A stretch of DNA of 22,925 bases from Flavobacteriales bacterium UBA1531 (GCA_002323795.1 DCPZ01000040.1:1-22925); one strand, 5' to 3'; positions 7,494 to 14,957 are shown, numbered from the stretch's first letter. Made by a program: numbers and translations. The notes: a model not told the origin generated them from the sequence alone.

Positions 7494-9113
7494 ATGAACA
7501 ATTCTCCAATGAAACATTTAGGAAACACCCCATTTGACGCCACTTTGGAGGCCGTCAAGTTGGAAGGAGTGGCTCGAGCCCACTGGAACCTTCCACCAGC
7601 AAAGTTAATATTGCAAACCCTGCTCAGAGGCGAGGGCGTACTCACGGATACCGGTGCGCTTGCCATTTCAACTGGTCAGTTTACCGGACGATCACCCAAA
7701 GATCGCTTCTTGGTCAAAGATGATTTGACGGCACATGCTGTAGATTGGGGAGACATCAATCAGCCCATGGGTTCATCACACTTTGGCCGCTTACGTGCGG
7801 ACATGACCGCACATCTGGAAGGCAAAAGTATTTTTGTAAGGGATGCAGCTGTGGGCGCGGACTCTGACACACAAATTAGAACGCGCGTCATTACTGAAAA
7901 GGCATGGGCCAACCTGTTTGTGCACAATATGTTCATTCGACTTGATGAGCAGGACGTTCTTGTGCCAGCACCTGAGTGGACGGTTATTTGTGCTCCGTCA
8001 TTTGATGCTGACCCCGAAATTCATGGTTGTCGCCAAGGCAATGTTACAGCGGTTGATTTCTCAGAGAAGTTGATTTTAATCGCCGGATCGGCTTATACAG
8101 GTGAAATAAAAAAAGGCATGTTTTCCGTGATGAATTTCGTGCTGCCAACAGTGCATGGTGTGATGCCCATGCATTGTTCTTCGAATGTAAATGATGAAGG
8201 TGATGTAGCAGTTTTTTTTGGACTATCCGGAACGGGTAAGACAACCTTGAGCAGCGATGAGAATCGCAATTTGATTGGTGATGATGAGCATGGCTGGGGA
8301 GACGCGGGCATATTCAACATGGAGGGAGGGTGTTATGCCAAAACAATCGATTTGGAGCCATCCAAAGAACCCCAAATCCACAAGGCGATTCAATTTGGTG
8401 CAATGCTGGAAAACATTGGTTTTCGATCTGATGGCATCACGCCGAATTATACGGACTCAAAGATTACCCAAAACACACGCGTGTCCTATCCGCTGCATCA
8501 CATCCCAGGTGCTGTTGAATCGGGGAAAGGTGGTCACCCAAAGGATGTGTTTTTCTTGACCTGCGACGCATTTGGTGTGATGCCTCCAATCAGCCGCCTT
8601 GAAAATGGTCAGGCCATGTATCACTTTTTGTGCGGTTACACTGCAAAAGTCGCCGGAACAGAAGTTGGAGTCACAGAGCCGCAAGCGACCTTTAGTGCTT
8701 GTTTTGGAGCTCCGTTTATGCCGCTCCCTCCAACGGAGTATGCTTCGATGCTGGGTGAACGACTCGAAAAACATGGAGTTCGAATTTGGCTCATCAATAC
8801 AGGATGGAGTGGAGGAGGGTATGGAGTTGGGGAGCGCATGAAACTTCGCTTCACCCGCGCAATGATTCAGGCGGCAATGAAGGGCGATCTGGATCACGTG
8901 GAATATCACAAGGATGAGGTCTTTGCCTTGAACTCTCCGGTGGTATGTCCGGGAGTTCCCGACGATCTTTTGATTCCTTCTAAAACATGGGAGGATGCCC
9001 AAGCCTATGAGGCTGCAGCAGCGAAGTTGGCCGACCTTTTTTGTGTCAATTTTGAAAAGTTCGAACAAGCCGCTACTCCCGCGATGATGATGGGTTCGCC
9101 GACTAGAAGTTAA
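7494..9113 (+). CDS. pckA: Phosphoenolpyruvate carboxykinase (ATP)
   Basis: 539 aa, essentially the length of the E. coli enzyme. It converts oxaloacetate plus ATP to PEP plus CO2 in gluconeogenesis. Visible motifs are the substrate-binding TGRSPKDR (residues 64-71), the AYTGEIKKGMF lysine segment (200-210), MHCSSN with the metal-binding His227, the P-loop FGLSGTGKTTLSS (242-254), the kinase-2 metal-binding GDDEHGW (262-268), and NTRVSYPLHHIPGA further on. The P-loop form is that of the ATP-dependent, not GTP-dependent, class. The frame is open from 7176, but the ATG at 7494 gives the normal family length. The second ATG, at 7509, is a less likely start. It lies 23 bp after the DUF423 gene and 34 bp before rsmE. 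With mdh nearby, it provides the malate-oxaloacetate-PEP route. Confidence 0.97.
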   Translation: MNNSPMKHLGNTPFDATLEAVKLEGVARAHWNLPPAKLILQTLLRGEGVLTDTGALAISTGQFTGRSPKDRFLVKDDLTAHAVDWGDINQPMGSSHFGRLRADMTAHLEGKSIFVRDAAVGADSDTQIRTRVITEKAWANLFVHNMFIRLDEQDVLVPAPEWTVICAPSFDADPEIHGCRQGNVTAVDFSEKLILIAGSAYTGEIKKGMFSVMNFVLPTVHGVMPMHCSSNVNDEGDVAVFFGLSGTGKTTLSSDENRNLIGDDEHGWGDAGIFNMEGGCYAKTIDLEPSKEPQIHKAIQFGAMLENIGFRSDGITPNYTDSKITQNTRVSYPLHHIPGAVESGKGGHPKDVFFLTCDAFGVMPPISRLENGQAMYHFLCGYTAKVAGTEVGVTEPQATFSACFGAPFMPLPPTEYASMLGERLEKHGVRIWLINTGWSGGGYGVGERMKLRFTRAMIQAAMKGDLDHVEYHKDEVFALNSPVVCPGVPDDLLIPSKTWEDAQAYEAAAAKLADLFCVNFEKFEQAATPAMMMGSPTRS

Positions 9114-9147
9114 TTCGCTGCATCGAGTGTTACATGTAACTTGAGGT

Positions 9148-9852
9148 ATGCGGTATTTCTATGCTCCTGACGTTCATCCGATGCACCAGTTGGATGCTGA
9201 AGAATCAAAGCACATGGTGCGCGTGCTACGTGCTTCAGTCGGAGATGAGTTCCTCCTGATTGATGGCAGAGGCGGGCGTTATCATGGAACCCTTCACCAG
9301 CTTGATAAACGTCAATGTGTGTTGCAAACGCAGCTCATTGAGCGAGTTCCTGCTCCAGAGGTAGAATTGACTTTGGTGATTGCGCCGACGAAGAGCACAG
9401 ACAGGTTTGAATGGATGCTTGAGAAAGCGATGGAGTATGGAGTTCGTCGCATTCAACCCGTTTGGACGACCAGGAGTGAGCGCTCGAAGGAGAAGAGGGA
9501 AAGGTGGAATCGAATATTGGTTTCTGCTTTGAAACAATCCCAGCAACTCTGGTTGACTGAATTAATGCCTGCTATGTCTTGGGAGGAATATCTAACCCTC
9601 GCCCAAGGTCCAGGGTTCATTGCGCATTGCGAAGTTGGAGAGAAGCAGCATTTTTTTGAAGTAATGAATCCAGGTGAGTCATGCTGGGTGGCCATTGGAC
9701 CGGAGGGGGACTTTACACCCGATGAGATTGCAAATGCCAAAAAAACGGGTGCTACGGAAGTGTCTCTTGGTGCGCAACGTTTGCGAACTGAGACTGCCGG
9801 ATTAGCTGCGATTCAAATGTTTGCATTGGCTCAGCGCTCGCCATTGACTTAG
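9148..9852 (+). CDS. rsmE: 16S rRNA (uracil-1498-N3)-methyltransferase RsmE
   Basis: 234 aa, the normal length for RsmE, a SPOUT-class SAM-dependent methyltransferase that methylates N3 of U1498 in 16S rRNA on the assembled 30S subunit. The N-terminal PUA-like domain covers about residues 1-65 (MRYFYAP and the EESKHMVRVLRASVGD segment). The SPOUT domain follows, with VIAPTKSTDRFEWMLEKAMEYGV, IGPEGDF at 183-189 and the cofactor-knot motif SLGAQRLRTETAGLAAIQ at 206-223, both diagnostic for the family. It lies 34 bp after pckA on the same strand and could be a read-through partner. It converges on the DUF551 gene with only 7 bp between stops. Confidence 0.96.
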   Translation: MRYFYAPDVHPMHQLDAEESKHMVRVLRASVGDEFLLIDGRGGRYHGTLHQLDKRQCVLQTQLIERVPAPEVELTLVIAPTKSTDRFEWMLEKAMEYGVRRIQPVWTTRSERSKEKRERWNRILVSALKQSQQLWLTELMPAMSWEEYLTLAQGPGFIAHCEVGEKQHFFEVMNPGESCWVAIGPEGDFTPDEIANAKKTGATEVSLGAQRLRTETAGLAAIQMFALAQRSPLT

Positions 9853-9859
9853 GCTTTAA

Positions 9860-10138
9860 TCAGATGGCTGGAGCAGTAGGAATGGGCATCCAGTGTGTGA
9901 CTTCAGAAAAGTAGCGATTGCTGCTTCCTTCACCCGCCCAAAAGTGCAGACCGTGCTTTCGCGCCTTGGAGGAATCGTTGGCAAAGTGATTGGCACAGAA
10001 TCGCAGAACAATCACTTCTCGAATTTCAAATTCGAGTTCTTTTCCGGGTAAGAATACCTTATTGCCCGGGATAAAAGCCAATACGCGCTGGTCATTATCT
10101 GGAAGTTGCGCCTCCGTATTTATCCAGTTTTGCTCCAT
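9860..10138 (-). CDS. DUF551-like small protein
   Basis: 92 aa from the ATG at 10138 (a GTG at 10141 is an alternative first codon). The N-terminal WINTEAQLPDNDQRVLAF and the C-terminal VTHWMPIPTAP match the WI...LP...VL and THWMP.P pattern of DUF551, a small domain mostly known from phage and plasmid proteins and of unknown function. The ATG overlaps the TGA of the paaG-like gene (TGATG, 1 bp shared), so it is the last gene of the four-gene leftward operon 9860-13886 and probably translated by reinitiation. Nothing else phage-like is nearby. Cytoplasmic by lack of signal or membrane segments. Confidence 0.68.
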   Translation of the reverse strand: MEQNWINTEAQLPDNDQRVLAFIPGNKVFLPGKELEFEIREVIVLRFCANHFANDSSKARKHGLHFWAGEGSSNRYFSEVTHWMPIPTAPAI

Positions 10139-10917
10139 CACTTCCCCTGGAAAGTAGGTTTTCGCTTTTCAAGAAAAGCGGCGACTCCTTCTGCATAGTC
10201 ATCGCTTTCAGAGGCCTTCATTTGCAAATCACGTTCAGTGGTTAAGTGTGATGATAGATCGCTTTCCAATCCCAGATTGAAAGCTTTTTTCGTCAATCCA
10301 AGGCCATAAGTGGGCAGGCTTGCAAGCCGCTTCGACAGCGCAGTGATTTCTTGTTCGAAACCTTCGTCATCGACAGATTTGTATATCAATCCCATCGCTT
10401 CTGCATCACCTGCAAGCACAGGTTCACCGAAGAAGGCCATGGCCGCTGCACGCTGCATGCCAACTAGCCGAGGGAGCATCCATGTTCCGCCGCTGTCTGG
10501 AATTAAACCAATTTTGGAAAACGCTTGAATAAATTTGACAGAGCTTTTTGCGACGGTCAAATCGCAGGCCAATGCGATGTTTGCCCCAGCTCCCGCGGCA
10601 ACTCCATTGATGGCACCGACGACTGGTTTTTCCATGTTTCGAATGCGTCGAATGCTTTCGTTATAAGTGTTTTCAACGATGTGGGTGAAGTCAGGAGCGT
10701 CGGGTGCTGTCACCTCTTTAAGATCTTGACCAGCGCAAAAGGCCCGTCCATTTCCTGTCACGACTACGCAGCGCACTTCAGGGTCTTCTGCGGCATCATC
10801 AAGAGCTTTCTGGAATGCTTTTCCCATGGCCTCGTCAAAGCTGTTAAAGACTTCAGGACGGTTGAGGGCAATGGTGCAAACTCCGTCCATTTGAGAAACG
10901 ACAATCGACTGATTCAT
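10138..10917 (-). CDS. paaG: Enoyl-CoA hydratase/isomerase family protein, PaaG-like
   Basis: 259 aa, the usual crotonase-fold length. Oxyanion-hole segments are visible: AFCAGQDL (59-66) and GVAAGAGANIALACDL (105-120). The FIQAFSKIGLIPDSGGTWMLPR segment (129-150) and the C-terminal SDDYAEGVAAFLEKRKPTF are characteristic of PaaG, the ring-1,2-epoxyphenylacetyl-CoA isomerase of aerobic phenylacetate degradation. The hydratase Glu of GGGCE-type crotonases is Asn113 here, while Asp141 sits in the second acid position, as in PaaG. No other paa gene is present in the window, so it may instead be a general 2,3-enoyl-CoA isomerase of fatty acid metabolism. The start ATG follows the arylsulfotransferase-like stop by 9 bp, and the stop overlaps the next gene. 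Confidence 0.85.
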   Translation of the reverse strand: MNQSIVVSQMDGVCTIALNRPEVFNSFDEAMGKAFQKALDDAAEDPEVRCVVVTGNGRAFCAGQDLKEVTAPDAPDFTHIVENTYNESIRRIRNMEKPVVGAINGVAAGAGANIALACDLTVAKSSVKFIQAFSKIGLIPDSGGTWMLPRLVGMQRAAAMAFFGEPVLAGDAEAMGLIYKSVDDEGFEQEITALSKRLASLPTYGLGLTKKAFNLGLESDLSSHLTTERDLQMKASESDDYAEGVAAFLEKRKPTFQGK

Positions 10918-10926
10918 TGCGCGAAT

Positions 10927-12846
10927 TTAGTGTGGCATTAGGATGAATGGAATCCGTTTTCCTGCGGATTCGATGAAATACCATCCGGCGGGCAGATGAT
11001 GCAGGGAAATGTTCAGTGATGAGTTGGAAAGGGTTGGCTCCATCCACACATTTTGTCCGGCTGTGTTCAAGATGGCTAAGGATGCATTTAAGGGCAGTCC
11101 GACAAGCATGATTTCTCCGGTGGAGGGATTTGGGAAGATGCGCACCTGAGGTCCATAGAGGTCATTGATTGAGCTTGTCTCGGTCCATGTGAACGTTGCG
11201 CTTGCCTCGCATCCTTGTTCATCGACAACGGTTAGTGTAACAAAGTCTCCAGAAACCAAAAGGTCTAGGTTGGATTGGCATGGATTTTCGTCGTCCAAAA
11301 AGATCAGTGTATCACCGTCACAGAGGACCGCGTCAAATAAGGACCAAGTGGCCGTGGTCTCGCCTGAAGCGCCCGTCACATTTGCAATCGCATATTCATT
11401 TTCCATGACTTCTATGCTCACTTCAAGTTCGCAAGGCAAGCAACTCTCCAGCGGTTGTGGGCTTAACTCCCAGCTCCCCATGGGTTCAAGGTCGACGTTG
11501 GCAAAGGCGGGAAACATGGCTGGATATCGGCGTGCTTTGAACAGGATGTTGGCGTTCGTGCCGAGTTCTGTTCCTTGTTCAACAGCAACACCGTTTTGCA
11601 ATGGAACTCGGTAATGCCAAGCCGTATCGCCTTCTGCATTCAATTCGAGGATTTCTCCTTGACGACCTGCCAAGATCAGGTTGTTTCCATTGGCCAGGCG
11701 CTCAAAGTTCGATAGTCCACTGCTGAAAAAGTCTGTGGGAACGGGAGCAGTCCAGGTCCAGTCAAAATCCACGGGCAAATAGGTGTTCTCTTCCATGGCG
11801 TATGCGCTGTCTGACTCCTGCCACGTGGGGGCAATGGTATGCACACTAGAAAACGGACCGATAGCCCCTGGATTGCGATTGTTGAATACACCGATTTTTC
11901 CGAAATCAGGGGAGTTTTGCAGGTAAGGTGCATCGAGCCAAATTCCACTGTGCTGATAGAACAACTTTTGGTCGTCAGAGGTCCCCTGTCCATATGCTTC
12001 AGGGTTTCCCCAGCGCCAGGCCAGTCCCATCTCTTCTTGATTCCGATCAATGATCCATAGTTCGTCAAAATTGGGGACGCTCAATAAGATTTGGTTGGTT
12101 TGAGGATTATAATCGATGCCATTCGCATGCAGCCAATCGGGTTCGACGTTTCCGATGAATCCGAAATTGATATTGATTCGTTCGGGATGATCGGCAACCA
12201 CTCCGAAGTTGTTTTTGGTGGAGTCGAAATTTTGGATGAGGTGATCCCAAGCGCGCCATTCCCATGCGATGCTTGCACCGCCGCTTCCGTCCGGCTCGAT
12301 TTCAATTAAGCGCTCACTCCACAGCGCACCTCCATCCAGGTTTTCTGGATTTCGTCCAGCTTCGACCGCCTCAAGTGAGTCCATTTTTTCCCATGCAATG
12401 GCCAGAACATTTCCATTGTTCATCAATGCGAAGTCATGGTGAAGCCGCCCGGTGCTGTCATTAAGCGTAAAACTCCAAATGGGGTCATTCTCCCAAGAGC
12501 GCATTTCGATGGTTTCTCCCCTTCCGCCGGCGATGATTGGTGAGTCCGAGTCTTCTGCTGGTCGGTGCGCCCAGACCATTCCGCCTGTAGGGGTCAACAT
12601 CGCGCTATTGCCTGGCACACGATTTGCTTCATTTTCCCAAATATGAACCACCTCTCCACAACCATCAATCAATCGCGCATGCGGTTGGTTATGCGGGTAA
12701 ATCAGAGTGAACCCTGGCGCATAAATTGCGGGGTCGTAGGCGATCGTTCCGACTGTGTTTTCCTGTGCTTTTGCGAAGGAAATCAGTCCAAAAATCATTG
12801 CAACTGATGTGATTCTAGCGTTGTGTTTGGGGAAAAGTGTTGTCAT
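10927..12846 (-). CDS. Arylsulfotransferase (ASST)-like secreted protein with T9SS sorting domain
   Basis: 639 aa from the ATG at 12846, which starts at a signal peptide (MTTLFPKHN, hydrophobic ITSVAMIFGLISFAKA). The frame is open to 12876, but 12846 gives a 4-bp ATGA overlap with the adenosine deaminase-like stop. The body resembles bacterial arylsulfate sulfotransferases, six-bladed propellers that move sulfate between phenols through a sulfo-histidine. The three expected histidines are visible in LHHDFALMNNGN (about 136), DWLHANGIDYNP (240) and FYQHSGIWLD (299), and a SGLSNFERLANGN segment follows. The usual Arg after the second His (SSRN-type) reads SVPN here (256-259). A PKD/Ig-like stretch with Cys pairs (470-555) precedes a T9SS sorting domain starting VRIFPNPSTGE (568). 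Activity is uncertain; the fold assignment is firmer than the reaction. Confidence 0.82.
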   Translation of the reverse strand: MTTLFPKHNARITSVAMIFGLISFAKAQENTVGTIAYDPAIYAPGFTLIYPHNQPHARLIDGCGEVVHIWENEANRVPGNSAMLTPTGGMVWAHRPAEDSDSPIIAGGRGETIEMRSWENDPIWSFTLNDSTGRLHHDFALMNNGNVLAIAWEKMDSLEAVEAGRNPENLDGGALWSERLIEIEPDGSGGASIAWEWRAWDHLIQNFDSTKNNFGVVADHPERININFGFIGNVEPDWLHANGIDYNPQTNQILLSVPNFDELWIIDRNQEEMGLAWRWGNPEAYGQGTSDDQKLFYQHSGIWLDAPYLQNSPDFGKIGVFNNRNPGAIGPFSSVHTIAPTWQESDSAYAMEENTYLPVDFDWTWTAPVPTDFFSSGLSNFERLANGNNLILAGRQGEILELNAEGDTAWHYRVPLQNGVAVEQGTELGTNANILFKARRYPAMFPAFANVDLEPMGSWELSPQPLESCLPCELEVSIEVMENEYAIANVTGASGETTATWSLFDAVLCDGDTLIFLDDENPCQSNLDLLVSGDFVTLTVVDEQGCEASATFTWTETSSINDLYGPQVRIFPNPSTGEIMLVGLPLNASLAILNTAGQNVWMEPTLSNSSLNISLHHLPAGWYFIESAGKRIPFILMPH

Positions 12847-13886
12847 GATGGTTTTGATTCGAAGCGTTTGTTCCAAATGGATTTCTTTTTTGTTGATGTG
12901 ATGAAGCTCGCATCAAGGGCCCAAGCATTGCAGTTTTCGAAGGATTTAAGGTCAATTCCGAAGGCTTTGCTCAGCAAATGGTATTCTTTGATAAGGCTGG
13001 TGCACATGATACCAGGGTCATCCGTATTGATTGTGACTTGAACGCCGGCATCCAGAAGCGATTTGAATGGATGTGTTCCAATGGAATTGCAAGCACCCGT
13101 CAGCACATTACTGGTCGGACATAATTCCAATGGAATTTTTCTTTTACGCAGTAGCGACATGACATCGGGGTCTTCGACGGCTTGCAGACCATGTCCAATT
13201 CGATCTGCTCCCATTTGCTCTATCGCGGTACGGATGTTGCGCGAGATTCCTGGAACATTCGGCTCCCCGGCGTGCACAGTGATGCCAAGCCCTTGGTTTT
13301 TTGCTTTGTGAAAGAGTGGAACGAAGGGCTCTGGATCAAAGTCTACCTCGTTGTCCGCCAAATCCAAACCAATGAACTGGTTCTCTGGCTGCAATGCGAA
13401 ATCCACCCATTTTTTATTTTCTTCTACCGACTTTGTACGTTGTAAAATACAGATCAAACCCACTGCAATTGGGTACAATTGTTCTGCACGCTGCACGCCA
13501 CGCAAGATGGCTTCCTGGAGTCGATCAGCTTTCATGTGGTGATGATGATCCAGCAGAAAACTGGGTGCATACCGAAGTTCAAGAATGCGCACATTGGAAA
13601 GCAAGTACATGTCTTCACATGCTTCGAAAGCAACCCGTTCCATCCAATCCTCTTGCTTGATAACGTTTCTGGTATTCAGGAACTTGTGGAGTACCGATTT
13701 CAGTTCGCCCATGGGCTCTTGAATCAAGAACGCCTCGGAAAACGCTTCATTCGTTGATAAGTTTAGTCCGCTGATGCCTGCAAACTCTCGCAACGTGCTC
13801 TGTCTGATCGCCAGCTCTAAATGACAATGCAGCTCCACTTTAGGCATTGACATGAGCTCCTGAGGTACAGGTGGTGATTTGAACAT
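12843..13886 (-). CDS. add: Adenosine deaminase-family amidohydrolase
   Basis: 347 aa. Metal-dependent nucleoside/nucleobase deaminase of the adenosine deaminase superfamily. It shows the HxH metal motif MPKVELHCHLE (His20, His22), VHAGEP with His205 and catalytic Glu208, DRIGHGL with His232, LCPTSN, and TINTDDPGI with Asp289/Asp290. All catalytic and zinc-binding residues of the family are present. The residue after the acidic position in HLD/HLE-G is Leu25 instead of the usual Gly, so substrate range (adenosine, adenine or a modified nucleoside) is not secure. The first ATG is at 13886. A -7 box only 4 bp upstream leaves open a start at 13853 or 13847 (MSMPKVELH). It is the first gene of the leftward operon and divergent from smpB. 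Confidence 0.88.
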   Translation of the reverse strand: MFKSPPVPQELMSMPKVELHCHLELAIRQSTLREFAGISGLNLSTNEAFSEAFLIQEPMGELKSVLHKFLNTRNVIKQEDWMERVAFEACEDMYLLSNVRILELRYAPSFLLDHHHHMKADRLQEAILRGVQRAEQLYPIAVGLICILQRTKSVEENKKWVDFALQPENQFIGLDLADNEVDFDPEPFVPLFHKAKNQGLGITVHAGEPNVPGISRNIRTAIEQMGADRIGHGLQAVEDPDVMSLLRKRKIPLELCPTSNVLTGACNSIGTHPFKSLLDAGVQVTINTDDPGIMCTSLIKEYHLLSKAFGIDLKSFENCNAWALDASFITSTKKKSIWNKRFESKPS

Positions 13887-13890
13887 GTTT

Positions 13891-13898
13891 CAAAGGTA
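13891..13898 (-). promoter_or_regulatory. -7 promoter element (TACCTTTG) of the add operon
   Basis: A perfect TAnnTTTG on the leftward strand ends 4 bp before the ATG at 13886. It would give a leaderless transcript for that ATG, or a leader of about 30 nt for the ATG at 13853. No clear -33 element is seen. Confidence 0.35.
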
Positions 13899-13922
13899 GT
13901 AGAGTTGAGGCCTTTGGTTGAG

Positions 13923-13930
13923 TACTTTTG
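13923..13930 (+). promoter_or_regulatory. -7 promoter element (TACTTTTG) of smpB
   Basis: A perfect TAnnTTTG ends 4 bp before the smpB ATG at 13935, whose position is well fixed by the family N-terminus. If used, transcription would begin at about the start codon. TTG at 13905-13907 is 15 bp upstream, slightly short for a -33 element. Confidence 0.35.
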
Positions 13931-13934
13931 TGAC

Positions 13935-14372
13935 ATGGCCAGTGCAATCAAAAATAAAAAAGCGTCGTACACGTATTTTTTGACGGATGAGTTTACCGCC
14001 GGCATGCAGTTGGTTGGTTCCGAAATCAAGTCGATTCGGCAGGGCAAGGCGAGTATAACAGAATCCTATGCACGGTTTTGGAATGGAGAGTTTTTCGTGT
14101 TCAACATGTACATCGCAGAATATCCCAATGCCGGTTACACGCCACATGAGGTGCGCAGACCAAGAAAGCTTCTGCTGCAAAAAACAGAGCTCAAAAAGTT
14201 GGAGAGGAAGTTGAAAGACACTGGAGTCACCGTAATTCCCACGTTGTGTTTCATCTCGGACAGTGGTTATGCCAAACTCAAAATTGCCATTGCAAAAGGA
14301 AAAAAATTGCACGACAAGCGCTCGAGCCTCAAGGATAAAGATATTTCGAGAGACATTGAGCGCATGCTCTGA
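13935..14372 (+). CDS. smpB: SsrA-binding protein SmpB
   Basis: 145 aa, normal for SmpB, the tmRNA partner that brings SsrA RNA to stalled ribosomes in trans-translation. The OB-fold core shows IKNKKASYTYFLTDEFTAGM, GSEIKSIRQGKASI (about 28-41) and the RPRKLLLQKTELKKL segment. The C-terminal AKGKKLHDKRSSLKDKDISRD carries the basic tail that enters the decoding centre. The ATG at 13935 (MASAIKNKK) matches the usual N-terminus; the frame's upstream extension to 13905 crosses the promoter region. It is divergent from the add operon (48 bp) and convergent with the 14379-14939 gene (6 bp between stops). The tmRNA gene ssrA is not in this window. Confidence 0.96.
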   Translation: MASAIKNKKASYTYFLTDEFTAGMQLVGSEIKSIRQGKASITESYARFWNGEFFVFNMYIAEYPNAGYTPHEVRRPRKLLLQKTELKKLERKLKDTGVTVIPTLCFISDSGYAKLKIAIAKGKKLHDKRSSLKDKDISRDIERML

Positions 14373-14378
14373 ACACGC

Positions 14379-14939
14379 TTAGGCAGGCACGATGCGGTAG
14401 GACTCCGTGAATGCCTCCCAATCCCATAAGAAGTGGTTCATGAGGCATTTAAGCTCTCTTTGGATGTTGGGTTCGGGTGTGTTCATGTCTCGGAAGTACG
14501 CATCTTGGTATTGATTCAGATGGTACTTGTAGAACACTGCGCGCGTCATGGCTGTGCCGAGATTCTTGGAAGGACGGTTAATTTGCTTCATGAACGCTCG
14601 GTATTGCTTTACTTTTCCTGCAAACGTTTCAGGTGCGATGTCCAAGGCCCGTGCAAACTTGCTACAGATTCTTTGGATGACTTGGCGATCCACTCCACTG
14701 TCGAAATGATTGGGAATCATTTGGATGTTGGCTGAGACGATGATCATCAGAAAGCGGCCATAATCTTCAGGGTCGAGTGCTGGCGATTGCTCGAATCCGG
14801 GGCAACCGTTCAGGAATGAGGAAACTTCAGGCCAGCCATTTTCGACGGTCTCAAAGGTCGTGTCCACAAAATATGTGGCGACTTGCTCCTCCGTGAGCTT
14901 CTTCTTCGTCATCCAACTGAATAGTCCTGCGTACCTCAT
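14379..14939 (-). CDS. Uncharacterised 186-aa soluble protein
   Basis: I do not recognise a named domain. The protein (186 aa from ATG 14939, 177 aa from ATG 14912) has no signal peptide or membrane segment and appears largely alpha-helical. It begins with a basic KKKLTEEQVATYFVDTTFETVENGWPEV-type N-terminus. Later parts include CSKFARALDIAPETFAGKVKQYRAFMKQI, an aromatic-rich YKYHLNQYQDAYF segment and LMNHFLWDWEAFTESYRIVPA at the C-terminus. The layout resembles unnamed Bacteroidota hypothetical proteins starting with a short KKKLTE motif, but that is memory, not a search. It is convergent with smpB and divergent from pyrD, so probably its own transcript. The coding frame is intact and codon use resembles its neighbours, so it is a real gene rather than a shadow. 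Confidence 0.75.
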   Translation of the reverse strand: MRYAGLFSWMTKKKLTEEQVATYFVDTTFETVENGWPEVSSFLNGCPGFEQSPALDPEDYGRFLMIIVSANIQMIPNHFDSGVDRQVIQRICSKFARALDIAPETFAGKVKQYRAFMKQINRPSKNLGTAMTRAVFYKYHLNQYQDAYFRDMNTPEPNIQRELKCLMNHFLWDWEAFTESYRIVPA

Positions 14940-14949
14940 CGTTGGGAAT

Positions 14950-14957
14950 CAAATCTA
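14950..14957 (-). promoter_or_regulatory. -7 promoter element (TAGATTTG) of the 186-aa gene
   Basis: A perfect TAnnTTTG on the leftward strand lies 10 bp upstream of ATG 14939 and 37 bp upstream of ATG 14912. The second spacing is more usual for a leadered mRNA, which makes 14912 a reasonable alternative start. No clear -33 element is seen. Confidence 0.35.

Noticed and set aside
8457..9068. 203-codon leftward open frame opposite pckA
   Set aside because: Shadow of the conserved pckA coding region, with no promoter-like box or domain.
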